A stretch of DNA of 64,000 nucleotides from Amycolatopsis nalaikhensis. GTDB taxonomy: Bacteria; Actinomycetota; Actinomycetes; Mycobacteriales; Pseudonocardiaceae. The notes beneath the pieces were generated by a model. It did not search any database and had not been told where the DNA came from. It saw nothing but the letters and a program-made list of their open reading frames with translations. Every line of letters starts with the position of its first letter. Position 1 is the stretch's first letter. Of this stretch, positions 15,382 through 22,446 are shown piece by piece. Position numbers and translations under genes: made by a program. Where the stretch lies: the NCBI RefSeq assembly GCF_030264295.1, contig NZ_CP127173.1, positions 7,385,501-7,449,500 of the forward strand, read 5' to 3'.

Positions 15382-15485
15382 CGGCGGCTCCTCGGTTGGC
15401 CTGCGGCCGCCGCGCCCGCTCCGGATTGCGGCCGCACGGTTGTGGCTTCGGTGCGGTGCCGTGGGTGGCCGACGTGCGTCTTCAT
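15378..15485 (-). CDS. 35-residue ORF coupled at both ends
   Basis: ATG at 15485 overlaps the TGA of the FAD/Fe-S gene and its own TGA overlaps the ATG of the next gene, an ATGA junction on each side. The peptide starts MKTHVGHPRHRTEATTV and is Arg/Ala-rich without a membrane segment. Its first four codons (MKTH) and the 13 bases around them repeat the start of the next gene, suggesting a small local duplication. It may be a coupling leader that carries ribosomes across the gap, or a real micro-protein; conservation would decide. Confidence 0.45.
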   Translation of the reverse strand: MKTHVGHPRHRTEATTVRPQSGAGAAAAGQPRSRR

Positions 15486-18400
15486 CGCCGCCTCCACCGC
15501 GCCACCCCGGCCCCGGCGGCCGCCGCCGCACCCAGCGCGAGCCCGGCCGCCATCGCGGCCCGACCCCGCACCTTCGGGCGTTCCGGCTCATCGCCGAGCG
15601 CACTCGCCAGCAGCTCCGCCAGGTGCACCCCCTCGCGACCACCGCTGTCCAGCTGGTGGATCTGCGTCCGGCAGCTGAACCCGTCGGCCAGCACGACCGT
15701 GTCCCCGTCGGCCTCCCGCACCCGTGGCAGCAGCACTCGCTCGGCACAGGCCTCACTCACCTCGAGGTGCCCCTTCTCGAACCCGAAGTTCCCCGCCAGC
15801 CCGCAACACCCGGAGTCCAGCCGCGAAGCGTCCACCCCCGCGGCCGCCAGCAAGCGCTGATCGGCGTCCCAGCCCAGCACCGCGTGCTGGTGGCAATGCA
15901 CCTGCGCGATCGCCTTCGCGTCCAGCCGAGGCGGCCGGTAGCCGGGGCTGTGCTCGGTCAGCAGCTCGGCGAAGGTGACCGTCTGCGCGCGCAGCCGCCG
16001 GACGTCCTGGTCGCCCGGGAACAACTCGAACGCGTCGGACCGGAACACCGCCGTGCAGCTCGGCTCCAGGCCCACCACCAGCCCGCCCTCACGCAGGTGC
16101 GGTGCCAGCGTCCGCACCGTGCGGGCCAGGATGTGCTTGGCGACGCCGAGCTGGCCCGTCGAAATCCACGTCAGCGCGCAGCACTGCGGCTCCAGCGGCA
16201 TCGTCACCCGCCAGCCGGCGTCCTCCAGCACGCGGACCGCGGCCCGCCCGATGTGCGGGTGGAACGTGTTGGTGAACGTGTCCGGCCACAGCAACACCGT
16301 GCCGCGCGCGCCCTCCGCCGGACGCCGCCGCGCGAACCACTGCTGCAGCGTTTCCCCGGCGAACAACGGGATTTCGCGGTCCTCGACCCCCGCCAAGAGC
16401 GTCGCCAATCGGGACAGTCCGGGCGTGTGGGTGAGCGCGTTGACCACCTTGCCCGCCCGCAGGCGGCCGACCACCCCGGCGAACGCGGGCAGCCACCCCA
16501 TCGTGAAGTCCGACCGCGGCCGCCGCCACGGGCGGCCCTCGTAGTGGTGCGCCAGGAACTCCGCCTTGTACGTCGCCATGTCCACATTGGCCGGACAGTC
16601 CGTCTTGCACCCCTTGCACGCCAAGCAAAGGTCGAGCGCGTCCCGCACCTCGGTCGAGCGCCAGCCGTCGCCGACCGGGCTGTCGCCGTGGCCGTTCAGC
16701 ATCTCGAACAGCAGCCGGGCGCGGCCGCGCGTCGAATGCTCCTCCTCGCCCGTCACCTGGTACGACGGGCACATGACCTCCCCGCCGTCCGTCGTGTGCT
16801 GGCGGCAGCGGCCCACGCCGACGCAGCGGTTGGCGGCCTGGGCGAACGAGCCGCCGTCGTCGGGGAAGCGGAAGTGCAGGTCGTGCGGGTCGGCCGGGGC
16901 CCAGTCGCCGCCGAGGCGCAGGTGCTCGTCGAGCCGGTACGGCGCCACCACCTTGCCCGGGTTCATCCGGTCGTCCGGGTCGAAGATCGCCTTCAGCCGC
17001 CCGAACGCCCGGACGATCTCCTCGCCGAACATCTTCGGCAGCAGCTCGCCGCGCGACTGGCCGTCGCCGTGCTCGCCGGAGAACGAACCGCCCAGCTCGG
17101 CGACGAGGTCGGCGGCGCGTTCCATGAACCGGCGGTAGGTGGCGACGCCGTCGGCGCTGTAGAGGTCGAACGGGATCCGCGTGTGCACGCAGCCCTGCCC
17201 GAAGTGGCCGTACAGGCTCGGGCCGGTTTCCCCGGCGTAGCCGAACTCTTCGTACAACGCCGTCAGCTTCCGCAGGTACTCGCCGAGCCGCTCGGGCGCG
17301 ACGGCGGAATCCTCCCAGCCTTCGAAGGTGTCGGCGCGGCCCGGGAGGTGCGCGGTGGCGCCGAGCCCGGCCTCGCGCACCTGCCACAGCTCGTTCTCCC
17401 GCGCCGGGTCGTCCAGGAACTCGACGTCGGCCTCGTTTTCGGTGTCGTGCAACGCTTCGAGCATCCGGTGCGCTTGCCGGTCGGCCTCGTCGTGCGTGTC
17501 GGCCGCGAACTGCACCATCAGGAACGCCCGCCCCCGCGGCAGCTCCGCCAGCGCCTGCGGGTTCATGTCCTTGATCTGCTGGTCGCGGATGAGCTTGTGG
17601 TCCACGCCTTCCAGCGCGACCGGCTCGTGCGGCAGGATCGACGGCACGGCGTCGGCCGCGCTGGCGATGTCGGGGTAGCCGAGCACGACCAGGGTCCGCT
17701 CCGGCAGCACCGGCACCAGCTCCAGCTCGGCGCGCAGCACGGTGACCAAAGTGGACTCCGAACCGACGAGCAGCCCGGCGACGTCGAAGTGGTGCTCGGG
17801 CAGCAGGGAATCGAGGTTGTAGCCGGAGACGCGGCGGGGGATGTCGGGGAACCGGCGCCGGATCTCGTCGGCGTACTCGTCGCGCAGCGCGCGCAGCTGC
17901 CGGTAGACCGCGGCCCGGGCGTCGCCGCGACGTTCGATCGCCGCGTACTCCTCGTCGGTCGTCTCGCCGCACCAGAACCGCGTGCCGTCGGCGAGCACGA
18001 CCTCCAGCCGCGCGATGTTGTCGACCACCTTGCCGGTGCGCTGCGCGGTGGCGCCGCAGGAGTTGTTGCCGATCATCCCGCCGAGCGTGCAGTTCATGTG
18101 CGTCGCCGGTTCGGGCCCGTACCGCAGGCCCGTGTCGGCCAGCTGCCGGTTCAGCTCGTCGAGCACGATCCCGGGTTGCACCACGCAGGTGCGGGCCCGC
18201 TCGTCGACGGACTCGAGGCGCGTGCAGTACTTCGACCAGTCCAGCACCAGCGCGGTGTTCGTGCACTGCCCGGCCAGGCTGGTCCCGCCGCCGCGCGAGA
18301 GCACCGGCGCCCCGAACTCCCGCGCCACCGCCAAGGCTTCGACGGCGTCCTCGGGGGTGTGGGGGAGCACGACACCCAGCGGCACCTGGCGGAAGTTGGA

Positions 18401-18550
18401 CGCGTCGGTCGAGTAGGCGGCCCGGGTCCCGCGGTCGAACCGGACCTCGCCGTTGACGCGGTCCCGCAGCGCGCGGCTGAAGGCGTCGAGGTCGACGTCC
18501 GGCCGGTCCGGGGGCCGGACGACCGGGTCGGGCAGGTGCACCTGGGTCAC
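15482..18550 (-). CDS. FAD-linked oxidase fused to Fe-S/CCG oxidoreductase (D-lactate or glycolate dehydrogenase type)
   Basis: A 1022-residue fusion. The N-terminal half is a PCMH-type FAD domain (about 50-260; RGGGTSLAGQ, CTLGGMIGNNSCGATAQRTG) with its FAD-oxidase C lobe (about 280-560; FSGEHGDGQSRGELLPKMFG). The second half is a ferredoxin-like region with cysteine clusters (CVGVGRC...CPSY, CLACKGCKTDCP) and two CCG modules (PQCCALTW; SGCCGLAGNFGFEKGH). Such fusions pass electrons from a 2-hydroxyacid through FAD and Fe-S to the quinone pool. A C-terminal hydrophobic stretch before WRRR may anchor it. GTG at 18550 follows AAGGAGG and overlaps the upstream TGA (GTGA). Confidence 0.92.
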   Translation of the reverse strand: MTQVHLPDPVVRPPDRPDVDLDAFSRALRDRVNGEVRFDRGTRAAYSTDASNFRQVPLGVVLPHTPEDAVEALAVAREFGAPVLSRGGGTSLAGQCTNTALVLDWSKYCTRLESVDERARTCVVQPGIVLDELNRQLADTGLRYGPEPATHMNCTLGGMIGNNSCGATAQRTGKVVDNIARLEVVLADGTRFWCGETTDEEYAAIERRGDARAAVYRQLRALRDEYADEIRRRFPDIPRRVSGYNLDSLLPEHHFDVAGLLVGSESTLVTVLRAELELVPVLPERTLVVLGYPDIASAADAVPSILPHEPVALEGVDHKLIRDQQIKDMNPQALAELPRGRAFLMVQFAADTHDEADRQAHRMLEALHDTENEADVEFLDDPARENELWQVREAGLGATAHLPGRADTFEGWEDSAVAPERLGEYLRKLTALYEEFGYAGETGPSLYGHFGQGCVHTRIPFDLYSADGVATYRRFMERAADLVAELGGSFSGEHGDGQSRGELLPKMFGEEIVRAFGRLKAIFDPDDRMNPGKVVAPYRLDEHLRLGGDWAPADPHDLHFRFPDDGGSFAQAANRCVGVGRCRQHTTDGGEVMCPSYQVTGEEEHSTRGRARLLFEMLNGHGDSPVGDGWRSTEVRDALDLCLACKGCKTDCPANVDMATYKAEFLAHHYEGRPWRRPRSDFTMGWLPAFAGVVGRLRAGKVVNALTHTPGLSRLATLLAGVEDREIPLFAGETLQQWFARRRPAEGARGTVLLWPDTFTNTFHPHIGRAAVRVLEDAGWRVTMPLEPQCCALTWISTGQLGVAKHILARTVRTLAPHLREGGLVVGLEPSCTAVFRSDAFELFPGDQDVRRLRAQTVTFAELLTEHSPGYRPPRLDAKAIAQVHCHQHAVLGWDADQRLLAAAGVDASRLDSGCCGLAGNFGFEKGHLEVSEACAERVLLPRVREADGDTVVLADGFSCRTQIHQLDSGGREGVHLAELLASALGDEPERPKVRGRAAMAAGLALGAAAAAGAGVARWRRR

Positions 18551-19662
18551 GGGTTCCTCCTTCGTACCGGGTACTCGGCCGCGGCGTCGGCGCGGAAGGC
18601 GAGGCCGAGGCCGGGCGCGGAGAGGTCGGGGGTGACGGCGCCGCCGGCCGGGTCGAGGCAGCCGTCGAAGAACAGGCTCTCGATGCGGTCGTGGTCGGCG
18701 AACCATTCGATGTGCCGGAAGTTCGGCGTCGCCACCCCGGCGTGCGCCGAGAGGTTGGGCGCGCAGTGCGCCGAGACGTCGCGGTTCGCCGCCGCCGCGA
18801 GGGCCGCCGCCCGGCGCCATTCGGTGAAGCCGCCGCAGCGGGTCACGTCGACCTGCAGGCAGTCCACCACCGGCAGCATCCGGGCGAAGTAGGGCAGGTC
18901 GTAGCCGTACTCGCCGGCCGCGACGTCGGGGCCACCCGGCACCCGGACGGCCGCCAGCCCGGCGAGGTCGTCGCTCGACACGGGCTCCTCGAACCAGCTG
19001 ACCCCCCACTCGATGAGGCGCTCGGCGACCCGGCGGGCCTGGCCGGCCGAGTACCCGCCGTTGGCGTCCACGAAGACCTCGACGTCGTCGCCGACCTTGT
19101 CGCGGGTCAGCGCGACGCGCTCGAGGTCGCGGTGCACGGCGCGGCCCCACGACTCGCCGATCTTGATCTTCACCCGCGGGATGCGCCGCCGCCGCACCCA
19201 GTCGTCGAGCTGGGCGACCAGCTCGCCCTCGCCGAGGGTGGTGAACCCGCCGCTGCCGTAGACGTCCACGGTCTCGTGCACCCGGCCGAGCAGGCGGCTC
19301 ACCGGCACGTCCAGCCACCGCGCCGCGGCGTCCCACAGCGCGATGTCCACAGCGGACAGTGCGCAGGAGACCAGACCGGGCCGCCCCAGGTTGCGGACGG
19401 CGTGCTGCATGGCCGTCCAGCGGGCCGGGACGTCGGCCACCGGCTGCCCGGTGACCGCCGCCGCCAGCTTGCCCTCGACCAGCGGCACGCACGCCGCGTC
19501 GGCGTAGGTCCAGCCCAGGCCGGTGACGTCGCCCGCGTCGACCCGGACGACGACGATCGTGGTCGCGTCCCAGGTCAGCGTGCCGTCGCCTTCGGGCCCG
19601 GGGGTGGGTACCTCGAAGGCGTCGGCGCGAACCCGGTCGACGACCGGCGACCGGCCTGGCAT
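18547..19662 (-). CDS. Enolase-superfamily (mandelate racemase/muconate lactonizing type) enzyme
   Basis: A 371-residue enzyme with a capping domain and a TIM-like barrel. Visible catalytic features are the K-x-K pair KIKIG (Lys165, Lys167), metal ligands Asp199 (VDANGGY), Glu225 (FEEP) and Glu251 (GEYGY), and a His in SAHCAPNLSAH. This is the mandelate-racemase subgroup that abstracts a proton alpha to a carboxylate; sugar-acid dehydratases are the commonest members. Feeding a 2-hydroxy- or 2-keto-acid to the neighbouring FAD and thiamine enzymes is plausible. Start TGATG-overlaps the upstream stop, and its stop GTGA-overlaps the next start. Confidence 0.92.
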   Translation of the reverse strand: MPGRSPVVDRVRADAFEVPTPGPEGDGTLTWDATTIVVVRVDAGDVTGLGWTYADAACVPLVEGKLAAAVTGQPVADVPARWTAMQHAVRNLGRPGLVSCALSAVDIALWDAAARWLDVPVSRLLGRVHETVDVYGSGGFTTLGEGELVAQLDDWVRRRRIPRVKIKIGESWGRAVHRDLERVALTRDKVGDDVEVFVDANGGYSAGQARRVAERLIEWGVSWFEEPVSSDDLAGLAAVRVPGGPDVAAGEYGYDLPYFARMLPVVDCLQVDVTRCGGFTEWRRAAALAAAANRDVSAHCAPNLSAHAGVATPNFRHIEWFADHDRIESLFFDGCLDPAGGAVTPDLSAPGLGLAFRADAAAEYPVRRRNP

Positions 19663-21455
19663 CAGCCCCGCCTGCCCGGCAGGAACTCCTGCAGCTTCGT
19701 CTTGACGCCCTGGACGACCAGGTGCAGCGCGTCGGGGTCACCCTTGAGCACGGCCTCGGTCGCCGACTTCACCTGCTCGAAGGTGGCGTGCGGCGGGATC
19801 GGCGGCACCTCCGGGTCGCAGCGGACGTCCAGCAGCGCGGGCTTGCCGGCGCCGAGCGCGGTCTCCCAGGCCGGGCCGAGCTGGTCGCGCCGGTCGACGG
19901 TCACCGCGGTCATGCCCAGCGACAGCGCGAACCCGGCGTAGTCGACGTCGGGCAGGCTCTGGGACTCCTCGAACTTCGGGGCCCCGCCCATCGCGCGCAG
20001 CTCCCAGGTGACCTGGTTGAGGTCGTTGTTGTGGAAGACGCAGACGACGAGCGTCGGGTCGGTCCACAGGCTCTGGTAGCGGGCGACGGTGATCAGCTCG
20101 GCGAGGCCGTTCATCTGCATGGCGCCGTCACCGACCAGGGCGATCACCGGCCGGTCGGGGTGGGCGAACTTGGCGCCGATGGCGTACGGCACGCCGGGGC
20201 CCATCGTCGCCAGCGTGCCCGACAGCGACCCGCGGATGTCGCCGCGGATCCGGAGGTTGCGCGCGTACCAGTTGGTCGACGACCCCGAGTCCGCGGTGAC
20301 GATGGCGTTGTCCGGGATCCGGCGCGACAGCTCGGAGACGACGGCCATCGGGTTCACCGGCTCCGCGTCGACCGCGGCTTCCTTGTCGACAGTCTCCCAC
20401 CAGGAGGCGACGTTCTTCTCGATCGTTTCGCGCCACGACCGGTCCGGCTTGCTCGTCAGCCGGGGCAGCAGCGCGCGCAGGGTGGCGGCGCTGTCGCCGA
20501 CGAGGTTGACCTCGGTGGGGTAGCGCATCCCGATGAACCGGCCGTCGAGGTCGATCTGCACGGCCCGCGCCTGGCCGAAGTCCGGCAGGAACTGGCTGTA
20601 CGGGAAGTTCGAGCCGACGATCAGCAGCGTGTCGCAGTCGCGCATCAGCTCGTAGCTGGGCCGGGTGCCGAGCAGGCCGATCGCGCCAGTGACGAACGGC
20701 AGCTCGTCGGAGAGGACGTCCTTGCCCAGCAACGCTTTCGCGACGCCGGCGCCGGTGACCTCGGCGAGCTGGCGGACCTCCTCGGCCGCGCCGCGCGCGC
20801 CCTGACCGACCAGGATCGCGACCTTCTCCCCGGCGTTGAGCACCTCGGCCGCGGCGTCGAGGTCGCGCTCGGGCGGGACCGGCGCGGGCCAGGACGTGCT
20901 CGGCGGGCTCGACGGCACCTGCTTGAACGCGTGCTTCGGCGCCTCGTACGGCTCTTCCTGCAGGTCGGCGGGGATGATCACCGCGGTCGGGCAGCGGGAC
21001 GACTCGGCCGTCCGGATCGCCCGGTCGAGGGCGTTGGGCAGCTGCTCGGCGACGTTGACCTCGACGAGGTATTCGCTCGCGACGTCCTTGTAGAGCGCCT
21101 GCAGGTCGACTTCCTGCTGGTAGCTGCCGCCCATCGCGCTGCGCGCGGTCTGGCCGACGATCGCGACGACCGGGACGTGGTCGAGCTTGGCGTCGTAGAG
21201 GCCGTTGAGCAGGTGGATCGCGCCCGGGCCGGAGGTGGCCATGCAGACGCCGACCTTGCCGCTGAACTTCGCGTAGCCGACCGCCGCGAACGCGGCCATC
21301 TCCTCGTGCCGGGCTTGCACGAACCGGGGCTGGTTGCCCGCCTTGCCGAACGACGCGACGAGGCCGTTGATCCCGTCACCCGGATAGGCGAAGACCTGGT
21401 CCACACCCCATTCCCGGAGTCGCTGGAGCAGGTGGTCGCCGACTGTCTGGGACAT
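19662..21455 (-). CDS. Thiamine-diphosphate enzyme, pyruvate oxidase/acetolactate synthase-like
   Basis: A 597-residue ThDP enzyme with the three domains of the POX family: PYR domain with the catalytic Glu in ARHEEMAAF (residues 51-52), a Rossmann-like middle domain and a PP domain with the ThDP/Mg motif GDGAMQMNGL ending in NNDLNQV. The PGDGINGL start and the GGSYQQEVDLQALYKDV segment resemble pyruvate:quinone oxidase (PoxB) more than acetolactate synthase. It would decarboxylate a 2-keto acid oxidatively. It opens the operon that runs to 12269. The ATG has GAGGAG-like GTGAGGAGTT upstream. Confidence 0.9.
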   Translation of the reverse strand: MSQTVGDHLLQRLREWGVDQVFAYPGDGINGLVASFGKAGNQPRFVQARHEEMAAFAAVGYAKFSGKVGVCMATSGPGAIHLLNGLYDAKLDHVPVVAIVGQTARSAMGGSYQQEVDLQALYKDVASEYLVEVNVAEQLPNALDRAIRTAESSRCPTAVIIPADLQEEPYEAPKHAFKQVPSSPPSTSWPAPVPPERDLDAAAEVLNAGEKVAILVGQGARGAAEEVRQLAEVTGAGVAKALLGKDVLSDELPFVTGAIGLLGTRPSYELMRDCDTLLIVGSNFPYSQFLPDFGQARAVQIDLDGRFIGMRYPTEVNLVGDSAATLRALLPRLTSKPDRSWRETIEKNVASWWETVDKEAAVDAEPVNPMAVVSELSRRIPDNAIVTADSGSSTNWYARNLRIRGDIRGSLSGTLATMGPGVPYAIGAKFAHPDRPVIALVGDGAMQMNGLAELITVARYQSLWTDPTLVVCVFHNNDLNQVTWELRAMGGAPKFEESQSLPDVDYAGFALSLGMTAVTVDRRDQLGPAWETALGAGKPALLDVRCDPEVPPIPPHATFEQVKSATEAVLKGDPDALHLVVQGVKTKLQEFLPGRRG

Positions 21456-21536
21456 CAGAACTCCTCACCGTGCGTCGGGTGTGCGCTGGGGGTACCCGGC
21501 ACCCCGGGCGGTACGCCGGGGCGTGCGGAAGATCCC

Positions 21537-21875
21537 CTATGTCGGGTCCGGTGACCGCAGGGCTTCGTGGATCCGCCGGGCCACCACCGCCGGGGCCGGG
21601 CGCCGGGGCGCGGGCCAGGCCGCGAGCACTTCCGGCGGCTCGCCGCGGTCGGGCTCCAGCGCCACGCACCACCCGGTGTCGCTGCTCCAGGCCGCCATCA
21701 GCAGCCGCCCGGGGTGGCGCGGGTCCTGCTGCGACAGCGCGATGTAGGCGGTCGACGGGTCACCCGGCTCGCTCCACGACGCCGCCGGTTCCACCCGCAG
21801 CAGCTCCGCGACCGCCTCGACGTAGTCGCGCAGTGCCGCGGCTTCACGGTGCCCGGGATCCGGTTTCACGGTCAC
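21537..21875 (-). CDS. DUF6292 family protein, second copy
   Basis: A 112-residue protein with ALRDYVEAVAELLRV, STAYIALSQQDPRHPGRLLMAAWSSDTGWCVALEPD and AAWPAPRRPAPAVVARRI, the same order of elements as the DUF6292 gene at 6.5 kb. Function is unknown. The GTG at 21875 sits directly on GGGAG; a GTG two codons on (21869) has better spacing and may be the real start. It reads divergently from the MarR gene and ends 82 bp before the thiamine-enzyme operon begins. Confidence 0.82.
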   Translation of the reverse strand: MTVKPDPGHREAAALRDYVEAVAELLRVEPAASWSEPGDPSTAYIALSQQDPRHPGRLLMAAWSSDTGWCVALEPDRGEPPEVLAAWPAPRRPAPAVVARRIHEALRSPDPT

Positions 21876-21918
21876 CTCCCTCGAGGGTCGCTGTACCCGT
21901 TTTCCTCACCTACCATGC

Positions 21919-21933
21919 TTGCGTGACGCAAAT
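21919..21933. promoter_or_regulatory. MarR operator candidate 1 (TTGC-N5-GCAAAT)
   Basis: TTGCGTGACGCAAAT overlaps the GTG start of the MarR gene. It shares the pattern TTGC-N5-GCAAAT with a second site at the other end of the same gene, and would give autoregulation and control of the divergent DUF6292 gene. Confidence 0.6.
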
Positions 21934-22378
21934 TTCCGGTGGTGACGACGAGGCGGGGGCGGCGCTGGCCGTGCTGCGGGCGATGGTGGCGATCGCCGAT
22001 TCGACCGTCGCGCACACCACCGAGCAGCTGACGCTGACCCAGTTCCGCGTGCTGCGGGTGGTCGCCGAGCGCACCCCGGTCACCATGGGCAAGGTCGCCG
22101 AAGAGCTGGCGGCGAACCCGTCGACCGTCACGCGGGCCTGCGACCGGCTCGCCGCGCTCGAGCTGCTGCAGAAGGCGCAGAACCCGTTGAACCGGCGGGA
22201 AACGCTGCTGGCGCCGACCGCGAAGGGGCGGCAGCTGGTCGACCGGGTCGACCACGAACGCCGCCGGGTCCTCACCGGAGTGCTCGACCGCCTCGACGGC
22301 GACGTACGGGCCGAAGTGCTCACGGCGTTCGCCCGGTTCGCCGATGCGGCGTCGCCGACATTTGCGCGAGGCAAATGA
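21923..22378 (+). CDS. MarR-family transcriptional regulator
   Basis: A 151-residue winged-helix protein: LRAMVAIADSTVAHTTEQLTL as the dimer helix, LRVVAERTPVTMGKVAEELA and ANPSTVTRACDRLAAL as the helix-turn-helix, and NPLNRRETLLAPTAKGRQLV as the wing. Family members respond to phenolic compounds or oxidation, usually controlling adjacent genes. The GTG at 21923 is inside a TTGC-N5-GCAAAT palindrome; a matching site overlaps its stop and lies 70 bp before the molybdopterin gene. Those two sites make self-repression and control of the downstream oxidoreductase the simplest model. Confidence 0.92.
   Translation: MTQISGGDDEAGAALAVLRAMVAIADSTVAHTTEQLTLTQFRVLRVVAERTPVTMGKVAEELAANPSTVTRACDRLAALELLQKAQNPLNRRETLLAPTAKGRQLVDRVDHERRRVLTGVLDRLDGDVRAEVLTAFARFADAASPTFARGK
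22359..22377. promoter_or_regulatory. MarR operator candidate 2
   Basis: CATTTGC and GCAAATG form perfect seven-base arms around GCGAG at the very end of the MarR gene. It matches candidate 1 in sequence and spacing and lies just upstream of a stress-type promoter for the molybdopterin oxidoreductase. Confidence 0.6.
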
Positions 22379-22383
22379 CGTCC

Positions 22384-22408
22384 GTTTAGCGGATCCACGC
22401 CGGGGTAT
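22384..22408 (+). promoter_or_regulatory. Sigma-B/F-type promoter, molybdopterin gene
   Basis: GTTT (22384-22387), 15 bases, GGGTAT (22403-22408): a full match to the actinobacterial stress sigma consensus, 39 bp ahead of the start codon. Confidence 0.6.
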
Positions 22409-22446
22409 CCGGGCGTCGCCAGTCGCGACGATCGGGAGGTACGGCT

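Noticed and set aside
15134..18892. Very long open frame on the plus strand (over 1200 codons) opposite the FAD/Fe-S gene
   Set aside because: It is the complement of a well-conserved oxidoreductase; Arg/Val/Gln-rich composition without any domain is typical of antisense frames in GC-rich DNA.
21475..21520. Stress-type promoter for the thiamine-enzyme operon
   Set aside because: A GGGTAC is present, but the only candidate -35 (GCGT) is a poor match.
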